Notes: generated by a model from the sequence alone, not told the origin. A DNA stretch of 64,000 nucleotides from Streptomyces aureoverticillatus (GCF_014649395.1 NZ_BMSY01000002.1:558001-622000), one strand, 5' to 3'. Positions 28,355 through 37,152 are shown, counted from the stretch's first letter. A program made the numbers and translations.

Positions 28355-29905
28355 ATGCTCAACCGAGTCGTGATTGTTGGCGGCGGAACTGCAGGATGGA
28401 TGACGGCCTCGTACTTCAAGGCCGCGTTCGGCGATCGAATAGACATAACGCTCGTGGAATCCGGCAACGTCGGTACGGTCGGCGTCGGAGAGGCCACGTT
28501 CAGCGATATCCGCCACTTCTTCGAGTTCCTCGGGCTCAAGGAGAAGGACTGGATGCCGGCGTGCAACGCCACGTACAAGCTCGCCGTCCGCTTCGAGGAC
28601 TGGCGCGAGAAAGGGCACTACTTCTACCACCCCTTCGAGCAGATGCGGTCGGTCAACGGCCTGCCGCTGACCGACTGGTGGCTGCAGCAGGGCCCCACGG
28701 ACCGGTTCGACAAGGACTGCTTCGTGATGGCCTCGGTCATCGACGCCGGGCTCAGCCCGCGCCACCTCGACGGCACGCTGATCGACCAGCCCTTCGACGA
28801 GGGCGCGGACGAGATGCAGGGCCTGACGATGTCCGAGCACCAGGGCAAGACCCAGTTCCCGTACGCCTACCAGTTCGAGGCAGCCCTCCTCGCCAAGTAC
28901 CTGACGAAGTACTCGGTGGAGCGCGGCGTCAAGCACATCGTCGACGACGTCAAGAAGGTCGACCTGGACGAGCGCGGCTGGATCTCCGGGGTCACCACCG
29001 CCGAGCACGGCGACATCACCGGCGATCTGTACGTCGACTGCACCGGCTTCCGCGGCCTCCTCCTGAACAAGGCCCTGGAAACCCCCTTCATCTCGTACCA
29101 GGACACGCTGCCCAACGACAGCGCCGTCGCCCTCCAGGTGCCGATGGACATGCAGAAGCGCGGCATCCTGCCCTGCACCACGGCCACCGCCCAGGACGCC
29201 GGCTGGATCTGGACGATCCCGCTCATGGGCCGCGTCGGCACGGGCTATGTGTACGCGAAGGACTACCTCTCGCCCGAGGACGCCGAGCGCACCCTGCGCG
29301 AGTTCGTCGGCCCCGCGGCCGCGGACGTGCCCGCCAACCACATCAAGATGCGCATCGGCCGCAGCGAGAACTCCTGGGTGAAGAACTGCGTCGCCATCGG
29401 CCTGTCCAGCGGCTTCGTCGAGCCGCTGGAGTCCACCGGCATCTTCTTCATCCACCACGCCATCGAGCAGCTCGCGAAGAACTTCCCCGACGAGGACTGG
29501 AACCCGGCCCACCGCGACCTCTACAACGACGCGATCGCCCACGTCATGGACGGCGTCCGCGAGTTCCTCGCCCTGCACTACGCCGCCGCCAAGCGCTCCG
29601 ACACCCAGTACTGGCGCGACACCAAGACCCGCCCGCTCCCCGACGGCCTCGCCGAGCGCATCGAGAAGTGGAAGGTCCAACTTCCCGACTCCGAGACCGT
29701 CTTCCCCTACTACCACGGCCTCCCGCCGTACTCCTACATGTGCATCCTGCTCGGCATGGGCGGCATCGACCTGAAGCCGTCGCCGGCCACCCTGCTCAGT
29801 GAACCGGACGCCGCGGCGCGCGAGTTCGCCGACATCCGCGAGAAGACGAAGGCCCTCACCTCCAGCCTGCCCAAGGCGTACGACTACTTCGCGCGGATGC
29901 GGTGA
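28355..29905 (+). CDS. FAD-dependent tryptophan halogenase
   Basis: A 516-residue enzyme of the PrnA/RebH family, which chlorinates the indole ring of tryptophan with FADH2, O2 and chloride. The flavin-binding GGGTAGWM is at ~9-16. The catalytic Lys is in CNATYKLAVRFEDW (~residue 80). The family motif WxWxIP is seen as GWIWTIPL (~290), and the FVEPLESTGIFF segment (~355) holds the conserved Glu and Ser near the halide site. The ATG at 28355 has GGGAG 7 nt upstream; the GTG at 28328 adds an unrelated extension. The flavin reductase follows on the same strand. With the Trp dioxygenase and formamidase it could give chlorokynurenine, as in taromycin. The ring position is not readable. Confidence 0.93.
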   Translation: MLNRVVIVGGGTAGWMTASYFKAAFGDRIDITLVESGNVGTVGVGEATFSDIRHFFEFLGLKEKDWMPACNATYKLAVRFEDWREKGHYFYHPFEQMRSVNGLPLTDWWLQQGPTDRFDKDCFVMASVIDAGLSPRHLDGTLIDQPFDEGADEMQGLTMSEHQGKTQFPYAYQFEAALLAKYLTKYSVERGVKHIVDDVKKVDLDERGWISGVTTAEHGDITGDLYVDCTGFRGLLLNKALETPFISYQDTLPNDSAVALQVPMDMQKRGILPCTTATAQDAGWIWTIPLMGRVGTGYVYAKDYLSPEDAERTLREFVGPAAADVPANHIKMRIGRSENSWVKNCVAIGLSSGFVEPLESTGIFFIHHAIEQLAKNFPDEDWNPAHRDLYNDAIAHVMDGVREFLALHYAAAKRSDTQYWRDTKTRPLPDGLAERIEKWKVQLPDSETVFPYYHGLPPYSYMCILLGMGGIDLKPSPATLLSEPDAAAREFADIREKTKALTSSLPKAYDYFARMR

Positions 29906-30003
29906 CGCCGGCTCCCCCGGCCGCGCCACCGACGTCCCGGGCATCCCGGCCGCGCCCCCCGCGGCCGGGATGCCCGCCCCCACCGAGCCAGGAAGGCCCT
30001 CCC

Positions 30004-30519
30004 ATGCGCGATCCCGCCCTGCAAGTGGCCGCCGAGGCGACGCCCGACGGCTTCCGCACGATGATGAGCCGCTTCCCCACCGGCGTCTGCGTCGTCACCG
30101 CCGTCGACGGCGACGGTGAGCCGCGCGGCATGACCTGCTCCGCGGTGTGCAGCGTCTCCATCGACCCGCCCACCCTGCTCGTCTGCCTGCGCGCGGACAG
30201 CCCCACCCTCGCCGCCGCCCTGGACTCCGGCGCCTTCACGGTGAACCTGCTGCACGAAGGCGCCCAGGACGTGGCCGAGCTGTTCGCCTCCGGCAACCCC
30301 GACCGCTTCCGCATGACGGCCTGGGAACAGACCCCGGAGGCCGCCGGACCCCATCTGATCCGCGACGCGCACACCGTCGCCGACTGCGACGTGGTCCTGA
30401 CCCAACGCATGGGCAGCCACGTCACCGTCTTCGGCGAGACCCGCCGGATCACCCAACGACACGTCCAGGAACCGCTGTTGTACGGACTCCGGCAGTTCCG
30501 CTCCTGGTCCCGGACCTGA
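30004..30519 (+). CDS. Flavin reductase (partner of the halogenase)
   Basis: A 171-residue member of the flavin reductase-like FMN-binding split-barrel family. Motifs are FPTGVCVVTAVD (~25), PRGMTCSAVCSVSIDPPTLLVCL (~45-70), SGAFTVNLL (~83) and a C-terminal GSHVTVFGET. It should supply FADH2 to the halogenase 98 bp upstream, a pairing found in most tryptophan-halogenase clusters. The ATG at 30004 has GGAAGG about 8 nt upstream. The start at 29902 would overlap the halogenase stop region and lacks family similarity. Confidence 0.92.
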   Translation: MRDPALQVAAEATPDGFRTMMSRFPTGVCVVTAVDGDGEPRGMTCSAVCSVSIDPPTLLVCLRADSPTLAAALDSGAFTVNLLHEGAQDVAELFASGNPDRFRMTAWEQTPEAAGPHLIRDAHTVADCDVVLTQRMGSHVTVFGETRRITQRHVQEPLLYGLRQFRSWSRT

Positions 30520-30617
30520 CCACCCGGCCCACGGCACCCCCTTCGGCGCACGGCCCCACGGCACACTCCGCGACCCGCCCCACCCACTCCCGTCCACTCC
30601 CGACGAAGGACACATTC

Positions 30618-31592
30618 ATGAGCGGGACCACAAGCCCCGACACCCAGGAAGTCGTACGGCTCGACGCCGTGCACAAGATCTACGGCGGCGCCAAGGGCCA
30701 GAAGAACCAGGTGACCGCCCTCGACGGCGTGTCCATCGGACTCGACCGGGGCACCTTCACCGCAGTGATGGGCCCCTCCGGCTCGGGCAAGAGCACCTTC
30801 CTGCACTGCGCGGCCGGCCTGGACCGGCCCACGTCGGGCTCCGTGCGGCTCGACGGCGTGGAACTCTCCGACCTCAAGGAACGTGCGCTGACCAAGCTCC
30901 GCCGTGAGCGGATCGGCTTCATCTTCCAGGCGTTCAACCTGCTGCCCGCGCTCAGCGTGCTCGACAACGTGACGCTGCCGCTGCGCCTCGCCGGCCGCAA
31001 GCCGAAGCAGGACGCCGTGGACGAGGTCCTGCAGCGGGTCGGGCTCGCCGGGATGCAGCACCGCCGCCCCGGCGAGCTCTCCGGCGGCCAGCAGCAGCGC
31101 GTCGCCATCGCCCGCGCCCTGGTCACCAAGCCCGCGGTCATCTTCGGCGACGAGCCCACCGGCGCCCTGGACACGCACACCGCGCGCGAAGTCCTCATCC
31201 TGCTGCGCGAGGCCGTGCAGTGGGCGCGGCAGACGATCGTGATGGTCACGCACGACCCGGTGGCCGCCGCGCACGCCGACCGCGTCCTGTTCCTCGCCGA
31301 CGGCCGCATCGTCAGCTCCCTGGAGCGGCCCACGCCCGACCAGGTCGCCGAGCGGATGACGCACCTCGGAGCGTGGGGCACGGAGCGGGTGGCGCCTTCG
31401 GGGGAGCCCGTCGCCGAGCGGGTCGCCGGGACGGCCGAGGTCGCCGGGGGCGGGCTCGGGCAGGTCGCGGGTGCCGGGCAGGCCCCGGGGGTCGGGCAGC
31501 TCCCGGGGGTCGGGGGCGGGCTCGGGTCGGCGTCCGGGGGCCGGCCCGTGCGGCCGTCCGTGCAGGCACCCGCGTGGGAGGGCCTGCGATGA
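30618..31592 (+). CDS. MacB/LolD-type ABC transporter ATPase
   Basis: A 324-residue ATPase. Walker A GPSGSGKST (~53-61), Q-loop FQAF, signature LSGGQQQRVAIARAL (~153), Walker B VIFGDEP and the H-loop MVTHD are all intact. Residues after ~250 are an extra Gly/Pro/Val-rich tail of low complexity that is not part of the fold. The ATG overlaps nothing upstream. The stop overlaps the permease start (ATGA), so the pair is coupled. Such pairs with FtsX-type permeases export peptides and antibiotics or confer self-protection. Placement next to the halogenase and flavin reductase suggests that role here. Confidence 0.93.
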   Translation: MSGTTSPDTQEVVRLDAVHKIYGGAKGQKNQVTALDGVSIGLDRGTFTAVMGPSGSGKSTFLHCAAGLDRPTSGSVRLDGVELSDLKERALTKLRRERIGFIFQAFNLLPALSVLDNVTLPLRLAGRKPKQDAVDEVLQRVGLAGMQHRRPGELSGGQQQRVAIARALVTKPAVIFGDEPTGALDTHTAREVLILLREAVQWARQTIVMVTHDPVAAAHADRVLFLADGRIVSSLERPTPDQVAERMTHLGAWGTERVAPSGEPVAERVAGTAEVAGGGLGQVAGAGQAPGVGQLPGVGGGLGSASGGRPVRPSVQAPAWEGLR

Positions 31593-34141
31593 TCAGGATC
31601 GCCCTGCGCACCCTGCGCCACCACCGCACCGGCTTCCTCGCCTCGTTCATCGCGCTGTTCTTCGGCGCCGCGATCGTCGTCGGCTGCGGCGGACTGCTGC
31701 AGAGCGCCATGAAGAGCACGGCACAGCCCGAGCGGCTCGCCGCCGCACCCATCGTGGTCAGCGCCGACCAGCGCTATCTCGGCACCCAGAGCGAGGAACC
31801 GTTCGTCGAACGCGTCCCCGTGGGCGCCGAGTTGGCCCAGAAGCTGAAGTCCGTCGCGGGCGTCGCGGCGACGGTGCCGGACGTGTCGTTCCCCGCCGCG
31901 CTCGCGGCCGGCGACGGCAAACAGGCCGCGGCGAAGGTCACCGGCCACGGCTGGTCCTCCGCCAAGCTCACTCCGTACCGCGTGAGCGAGGGCGCGGCAC
32001 CGTCCGCGTCCGGCCAGGCCGTCCTCGACGAACGCCTCGCCCGGCAGGCCGGACTGAAGCCCGGCGACCGCGTCCGGCTGCTCGTCGGCGGCGGCACCCA
32101 GAGCTTCGAGATCTCCGGCCTCGCCCGCGGCGACGGCGGCTCCGGCAGCGTCTTCCTCACCGACGCGCGGGCTGCCGAACTCTCGGCGCGCCCCGGAAAG
32201 GCCGACGTCATCGGCGTGTTCCCGGCCTCCGGCGCGGATGCCGGACAGGTGGCGAAGGCCGTCGAGAAGGCCATCGACGATCCCTCGTTGACGGTCCTGA
32301 CCGGCTCCGAGCGCGGCCGCGCCGAGAACCCCGAGATCGTCTCCGGCGGCGACGACCTGGTCTCCCTCGCGGCCGCCTTCGGCGGACTCGCCGCGATGGT
32401 CACCGTGTTCGTGGTCGCCAGCACCCTCGGCCTGTCCATCCAGCAGCGGCAGCGCGAGATGGCGCTGCTGCGCGCGATCGGCACCACACCCGGCCAGCTC
32501 CGCCTGCTGATCCTCGGCGAGACGCTGCTGCTCACCCTCATCGCCACGGCGCTCGCCTGCGCGCTCGGCCCGCAGTTCGGCCGGATGCTGCTCGACGGCT
32601 TCGCCTCCGCCGGTGTCGTACCGGAGTCCATGGAGTTCCACGCAGGCAGCCTCCCGCTGTTCGCGGGCGCGGCCACGGCGCTGGTCACGGCGGTCGGCGC
32701 CGCGTTCATCGCGGCCCGCGGCCCGGCTCGCACCCGGCCCACGGAAGCCCTGTCCGAAGCGGGTCTCGAACGGCGCTGGTTCAGCTGGCCCCGGGTGGTC
32801 CTCGCGGTGCTCTGCCTGGGCGGCGGCGCCGCGCTCGCGGTGGTCACGGCCGGGATGGACGGCCCCAAGGCGGCCGGGGCGGCGACTCCGGCGGCAATGG
32901 TGTGGACGGCCGGATTCGGGCTGCTCGGCCCGGTGCTCGCCCGCACCATGACGAAGGGCCTGTCCCGGCCGGTGAGCGCGCTGGCCGGGCTCACCGGCCG
33001 CCTCGCCACGCTCAACTCCAAGGCCCGCACGGCCAGGTTCGCCGGCGCGGTGATGCCGGTCATGCTCGCCACCGGCCTCGCCATCGCCCTGATCTACATG
33101 CAGACCACCAACTCCCGCGGCGCCGAGCGGGCGTTCGACGAGAGCCTGCGCGCCGACCTCGCCGTCACCTCCGACGCCGGGGGCCTGCCCCTGGACATGG
33201 TCGACACGGTCCAGCGGCAGCCGGGCGTCGCGGCCGCCTCCGCACAGGTCTCCAGCATGGGGTACGTCGAGCCGAGGACCCCGGTCGAGCCGACCGCCGA
33301 CAGCGGCGAGGGCGCGGCCGACCCGCCCGAGATGGCACTCGCGGGCGTCACGCCCGAGGGCATCTCGAAGACCACGGCGTTCCGCGCGACCGAGGGCAGC
33401 CTCGACGCCCTGCGCGGCAAGACCGTCGCCCTGCCCACCCGCTACACCGACGGCCACAAGATCGGCGACATGGTCCCGATGCGGCTCGGCGACGGCAGCC
33501 GCGTCAGCCTCGAGCTGGTCGCCACCGTCAAGGGCGAACGCGGCTACGAGACCGCGCTGCTGCCCGCCGCGTTCCTCGCCCGGCACACCGACTCCGGCCT
33601 GATCCCGCGCATCATGGTGACGGCCGAGCCCGGCACCGACCGGGCGGAGCTGACCGCCACCCTCTCGGCGCTGTCCGAGCGGCAGCCCGGCCTGCGCGTC
33701 ACCAGCCGCGACACGCTGGCCGCCGCCCAGGCCGAACAGGACGACACCCAGGCCTGGATGGCCTACCTCGTCCTCGGCGTCGTCGTCGGCTACGCCGTGA
33801 TCGCCCTGATCAACACCCAGGCCCTGGCGACCACCGAACGCCGCCGCGAGTTCATGCTCCAGCGGCTCATCGGCGCCACCCGCCGCCAGGTGATGCAGAT
33901 GATGGCGATGGAGGCCGCCCTGGTCTCGCTCGCCGGCATCGTCCTCGGCTCGCTGGTCGCGGCCCTGACACTGGTGCCGCTGAGCATGAGCGTCCTGGGC
34001 ACGGCCACACCGGAGGGCTCCCCCTGGATCTTCGCCGTGGTGGTCGGGTCGGCCTTCGCCCTCACCCTGGCCACGACCCTGATCTCGGCCCTGACGGTCC
34101 TCAGGAACCGACCGGTGGAGGCGGTGGGGGTACGGGAGTAG
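31589..34141 (+). CDS. FtsX-domain ABC transporter permease (duplicated)
   Basis: An 850-residue permease with the arrangement TM (~17-40), large extracellular domain, three TMs with an FtsX domain (~255-400), a second TM and extracellular unit, and a second FtsX domain (~720-850). Typical pieces are QQRQREMALLRAIGTTPGQLRLLILGE in the first FtsX domain and TTERRREFMLQRLIGATRRQVMQMMAMEA in the second. It is translationally coupled to the preceding ATPase. The family moves lipids or peptides out of the membrane or protects against peptide antibiotics. The exact cargo is not visible. It is convergent with the ArsR-like gene. Confidence 0.92.
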   Translation: MIRIALRTLRHHRTGFLASFIALFFGAAIVVGCGGLLQSAMKSTAQPERLAAAPIVVSADQRYLGTQSEEPFVERVPVGAELAQKLKSVAGVAATVPDVSFPAALAAGDGKQAAAKVTGHGWSSAKLTPYRVSEGAAPSASGQAVLDERLARQAGLKPGDRVRLLVGGGTQSFEISGLARGDGGSGSVFLTDARAAELSARPGKADVIGVFPASGADAGQVAKAVEKAIDDPSLTVLTGSERGRAENPEIVSGGDDLVSLAAAFGGLAAMVTVFVVASTLGLSIQQRQREMALLRAIGTTPGQLRLLILGETLLLTLIATALACALGPQFGRMLLDGFASAGVVPESMEFHAGSLPLFAGAATALVTAVGAAFIAARGPARTRPTEALSEAGLERRWFSWPRVVLAVLCLGGGAALAVVTAGMDGPKAAGAATPAAMVWTAGFGLLGPVLARTMTKGLSRPVSALAGLTGRLATLNSKARTARFAGAVMPVMLATGLAIALIYMQTTNSRGAERAFDESLRADLAVTSDAGGLPLDMVDTVQRQPGVAAASAQVSSMGYVEPRTPVEPTADSGEGAADPPEMALAGVTPEGISKTTAFRATEGSLDALRGKTVALPTRYTDGHKIGDMVPMRLGDGSRVSLELVATVKGERGYETALLPAAFLARHTDSGLIPRIMVTAEPGTDRAELTATLSALSERQPGLRVTSRDTLAAAQAEQDDTQAWMAYLVLGVVVGYAVIALINTQALATTERRREFMLQRLIGATRRQVMQMMAMEAALVSLAGIVLGSLVAALTLVPLSMSVLGTATPEGSPWIFAVVVGSAFALTLATTLISALTVLRNRPVEAVGVRE

Positions 34142-34156
34142 GCCCGCGGCCTTTGC

Positions 34157-34245
34157 GGGGCCCGGCGTTCCCCGCCGGGCCCCAGGCCCCTGCGTACGAC
34201 GAAGGAACCCCGGCACGGGAGTGTGCCGGGGTTCCCTCGTCGTAC
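34157..34245. terminator. Two hairpins between convergent genes (bidirectional terminator)
   Basis: GGGGCCCGGCG and CGCCGGGCCCC pair at 34157-34183. A longer stem, about 24 bp with one mismatch, spans ~34193-34244, including GGAACCCCGGCA and its complement. They lie between the FtsX-type permease stop (34141) and the ArsR-like gene stop (34270). Confidence 0.8.
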
Positions 34246-34269
34246 GGCTGTCGTGCGGCTGTCGTACGC

Positions 34270-35289
34270 CTACGAGGCGTGCCGCACGGTGCGCTGGGCC
34301 GGTATGCCCTCCAGGACACGCAGCCGCGGGGCGGGCTGGGTGCGGCGGCGGGGCGCGCGGTGCTCCGCCTGGGCGGGGCGCGCGGTCATGCCCTTGAGCA
34401 GGGCGACACCCAGCGGGGTCAGCGTGTGGAGCACCGTGTTGCGGATGCGCCGCGTGGTGATCAGGCCGGTCTGGCGGAGCACCGCGGTGTGCTGGCTCGC
34501 GCCGGCCGCAGAGATGCCGAGGCGGTCGGCGAGCTGGCTTGTGGTGCAGCTCGCCCGCAGCACGTGCAGGGCGGCGGCGCGGGTCTGGCCGACCAGGGCG
34601 CCGAGGCTCTGGGCGCTCTCCTCGGCGTCCGGCTCGTCCCACAGCGCGGCCGCCCGCTGCACGTCCGGGGGCGTGGCGAAGGCGAGGACGACCGGGCTGT
34701 TCTCACCCAGCTTCCTGGTGACGCGGCCCGCACGGTGGTTGAGGAACACCGACGGGGTGAGCACAAGGCCGCGCCCCTCCAGGTAGATGTCCTCGTCGGG
34801 GCCGTCGTGGATCTCCAGGACCGGCGCCTTCCACGTCATCTTGGAGTGCAGGGTCGCGAGCAGCAGCTCGACGCCGCCCGCCATCACGACCCGGCCGCGC
34901 GCGTCGCACTCGGCCTCCAGATAGGCCACGATCCGGTCCCAGTAGGGGGCCACGAGCGCCTTCCAGAGCTGCGACAGTTCACCGGCCGCCTCCTGTGCGG
35001 GCACCTGCGGCGCCGGCGCCGCCGCGTCCAGGAGCTCACCGCTCACGGCCCGGTCGGAACGCTCGATGCTGCGCAGCAGCGAGTCCAGGTCGGGCAGGTC
35101 GCCCGCGCCCGCGAGCAGCCCCGGCCGCTGTGCGAGCCGCTTGCCTGCCTGGCTGCGCCAGCGCGCGAACGGCGCCCCGATGCCGCGCCCGAGCAGCCCG
35201 TACGCGAACGCCGTCTCGGCGAGCGGCCCGGCCGTCGTCTTCAGTCGCGTACGCGCGAAGTCCGCGGCGGTGAAGTGGATTCGTTGCAT
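34270..35289 (-). CDS. ArsR-like winged-helix regulator with N-terminal effector-like region
   Basis: A 339-residue protein. The C-terminal ~90 residues carry an ArsR-type helix-turn-helix (LVGQTRAAALHVLRASCTTSQLADRLGISAAGASQHTAVLRQTGLI, then RIRNTVLHTLTPLG). The first ~230 residues resemble the DUF5937-type domain found in many actinobacterial ArsR proteins. There are no obvious metal-binding Cys clusters. The ligand and targets are unknown. It lies downstream of the DrrA-like ATPase gene on the same strand after a 387-bp gap with repeats. It may or may not belong to the biosynthetic cluster. Confidence 0.82.
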   Translation of the reverse strand: MQRIHFTAADFARTRLKTTAGPLAETAFAYGLLGRGIGAPFARWRSQAGKRLAQRPGLLAGAGDLPDLDSLLRSIERSDRAVSGELLDAAAPAPQVPAQEAAGELSQLWKALVAPYWDRIVAYLEAECDARGRVVMAGGVELLLATLHSKMTWKAPVLEIHDGPDEDIYLEGRGLVLTPSVFLNHRAGRVTRKLGENSPVVLAFATPPDVQRAAALWDEPDAEESAQSLGALVGQTRAAALHVLRASCTTSQLADRLGISAAGASQHTAVLRQTGLITTRRIRNTVLHTLTPLGVALLKGMTARPAQAEHRAPRRRTQPAPRLRVLEGIPAQRTVRHAS

Positions 35290-35676
35290 GGCGTTGCCCC
35301 CAGGTGTCCCGCGTGCCCCGTGTCCCTTGTGGGTCCCGCACGAAGAGAAGAAGAAAGAGAAGAAGAGAGAAGTGAGAGGGAAAGAAGAAGGTGGGCCGAG
35401 GCCGGCGTGTGCACCTGTCCGGCCTGCGCCCCGGGCCTGGCTTGTGCACCCTGTCCGGCCTGCGCGTGCCGTCCGGCCTGTGCGTGCCGTCCGGCCTGTG
35501 CGTGCCGTCCGGCTTGTGCGTCCCGTCCGGTCCGGCAGGCCGTCCCATCGGGTCGGCCTGACCCGTTCGGCGGCCTGTCCCGAGCCGACGGGCCGGGTCG
35601 GTCCCGGTCCGGTGACCGGTGGGCCGGGTGGGCCCGGTCGGCGGGGTGGACGTACTCGCTCGGGCCGCCGCGCCGG
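35290..35676. repeat. 387-bp gap: polypurine tract plus 18-bp tandem repeats
   Basis: No gene was recognised. From 35341 to about 35396 the plus strand is almost entirely A and G. An 18-bp unit (GCGTGCCGTCCGGCCTGT) is repeated at 35464, 35482 and 35500 with a degenerate copy at 35518. Looser GTCCGGCCTG copies extend from ~35417. The ArsR-like promoter probably overlaps the polypurine stretch. Confidence 0.85.
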
Positions 35677-36612
35677 CTACGTCGACTTGCCGGTGAGCGT
35701 GACGAACACGTCGTCCAGCGTCGGCCTGCGCAGCGCGAAGTCGGCCACCTCGACGCCCTGTTCGCGCAGGGCGACGGCGGCGGTCGCGAGGCCGCCCATG
35801 CCGTCGCCCAGGGCGATGGATATGAGGCCGTCGGCGTCCACGGACGGCTCGTCCGCCGACACCGAACGCAGCGCGGTCACCGCGGCGGCCACGCCGTCCG
35901 GTCGTGCCACCGACACCTCGAGCCGCTCCTCGCCGACCTTCCGCTTCAGCTCGTCCGGCGTGCCGTCGGCGATGACCCGGCCGGAGTCGATGACCGTGAT
36001 CCGGTCGGCGAGGAAGTCGGCCTCCTCCAGATACTGCGTGGTCAGCAACACGGTCATGCCGTCCGCGACCAGCTCGCGCACCACGGTCCACAGCCCCATC
36101 CGACTCACCGGATCGAGGCCCGTCGTCGGCTCGTCCAGGAACAGCACGGACGGCGTGGCGACCAGGCACGCGGCCAGGTCGAGCCGCCGCCGCATACCGC
36201 CGGAGTACGTACGCGCGGGACGGTCGGCCGCGCCCGTCAGGTCGAAGCGGTCGAGCAGATCCCGCGCCCGCTCCCGTGCCGCCCGCCGGCCCAGGTGGAG
36301 CAGCGTCCCGATGAGGACCAGGTTCTCCCGGCCCGTGAGGTGTTCGTCCACCGCGGCGTACTGACCGGCCAGGCCGATCCTGCGCCGCACCTCGCGGGGC
36401 TGCCGCACCACGTCGAAACCGGCCACCTCGGCGCGGCCGCCGTCCGGTTCGAGCAGCGTCGCCAGCATCCGCACGGTCGTCGTCTTGCCCGCGCCGTTCG
36501 GCCCGAGCAGGCCGAGCACGGTTCCGCTCGGCACCTCCAGGTCGACCCCACCGAGCGCCTCGGTCTGCTCGTAGCGCTTGCGCAGACCCTCCGCCTGAAT
36601 CGCCATGCCCAC
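35677..36612 (-). CDS. DrrA-type ABC transporter ATPase (daunorubicin resistance family)
   Basis: A 311-residue ATPase. Walker A GPNGAGKTT (~41-49), Q-loop GLAGQYAAVDEHLTGRENL, signature YSGGMRRRLDLAACLV (~138), Walker B VLFLDEPTTGLD and a C-terminal FALRRPTLDDVFVTLTGKST tail define the DrrA/CcmA-like drug-export class. No permease is adjacent. The ABC-2 permease coupled to the NRPS at 7388-8275 lacks an ATPase and is the expected partner. It follows mbtH by 33 bp and probably shares its SARP-type promoter. Product export is the inferred role. Confidence 0.93.
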   Translation of the reverse strand: MGMAIQAEGLRKRYEQTEALGGVDLEVPSGTVLGLLGPNGAGKTTTVRMLATLLEPDGGRAEVAGFDVVRQPREVRRRIGLAGQYAAVDEHLTGRENLVLIGTLLHLGRRAARERARDLLDRFDLTGAADRPARTYSGGMRRRLDLAACLVATPSVLFLDEPTTGLDPVSRMGLWTVVRELVADGMTVLLTTQYLEEADFLADRITVIDSGRVIADGTPDELKRKVGEERLEVSVARPDGVAAAVTALRSVSADEPSVDADGLISIALGDGMGGLATAAVALREQGVEVADFALRRPTLDDVFVTLTGKST

Positions 36613-36645
36613 GAGTACTCCTCCAGCTCCGGTGACCGTCGGCCG

Positions 36646-36873
36646 TCAGGCCGCCGCGCTGCCCATGGACTCGCGCAGGCTGCTCGGGCGCATGTCCGTC
36701 CAGTGCTCCTCGACGTAGGCGAGGGCCTGGTCGCGCGGGCCCTCGCCCAGCGCCACCGTCCATCCGCCCGGCAGCGGTGCGAACGCGGGCCACAGGGAGT
36801 GCTGGCCCTCGTCGTTCACCAGCACGAGGAAGGTTCCGTCCGGGTCCTCAAAGGGGTTCGACACGTCGCACAC
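36646..36873 (-). CDS. MbtH-like protein
   Basis: A 75-residue MbtH-family chaperone. It shows NPFEDPDGTFLVLVNDEGQHSLWPAFAPLPGGW and ends with EHWTDMRPSSLRE, the complete family signature with its conserved Trp residues. MbtH proteins bind NRPS A domains and are often needed for their folding or activity. Both the NRPS A domains and the free A domain are candidate partners. The start is taken as GTG 36873. The in-frame GTG 9 nt further in has a better spaced GGAG and may be used instead. The SARP-type promoter lies about 67 nt upstream. Confidence 0.95.
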   Translation of the reverse strand: MCDVSNPFEDPDGTFLVLVNDEGQHSLWPAFAPLPGGWTVALGEGPRDQALAYVEEHWTDMRPSSLRESMGSAAA

Positions 36874-36939
36874 TCCGTATCCAAGTAGTCAGGTCGGGCC
36901 TGGCGCCCGGCCGAAGAGCGCGCGCTCCCGGCCCGTACG

Positions 36940-36988
36940 GTCATGTTCTCGGCACGGCTCTGACAAGCTGCTGACACTTGGCGGACAT
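36940..36988 (-). promoter_or_regulatory. SARP-type heptamer repeats and -10 in front of mbtH
   Basis: CTGACAA (36960), CTGACAC (36971) and CGGACAT (36982) on the plus strand are exactly 11 bp apart. On the minus strand 14 nt separate the last heptamer (TTGTCAG) from CATGAC (36945-36940). The mbtH start at 36873 is 67 nt further on. Confidence 0.7.
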
Positions 36989-37017
36989 GGGGCGGGTGCG
37001 TCGGTCGGCCTGGGGCC

Positions 37018-37140
37018 TCCCTCGTCCTCAGGCGCCGGACGGGCTTTGGGTGTCGGGCGGGTGCTGTTTGTCTGGTGCGGCGCCGTCGTGGGAGATCGGC
37101 CTTCGGCCTCGTCCTCAAACGCCGGACAGGCTTTGTGTGG
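37018..37140. repeat. Two copies of a dispersed Streptomyces-type repeat
   Basis: TCGTCCTCAGGCGCCGGAC (from 37023) and CTCGTCCTCAAACGCCGGAC (from 37108) are related. The second also matches, in inverted orientation, the element at 20358-20385. They lie between the stop of the free A-domain gene and the mbtH promoter. Confidence 0.7.
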
Positions 37141-37152
37141 CGGGCGGTGGGG

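Noticed and set aside
31471..36888. Very long plus-strand open frame across the FtsX permease and ArsR/DrrA region
   Set aside because: It overlaps well-supported genes in other frames and shows only low-complexity Arg/Pro-rich sequence.
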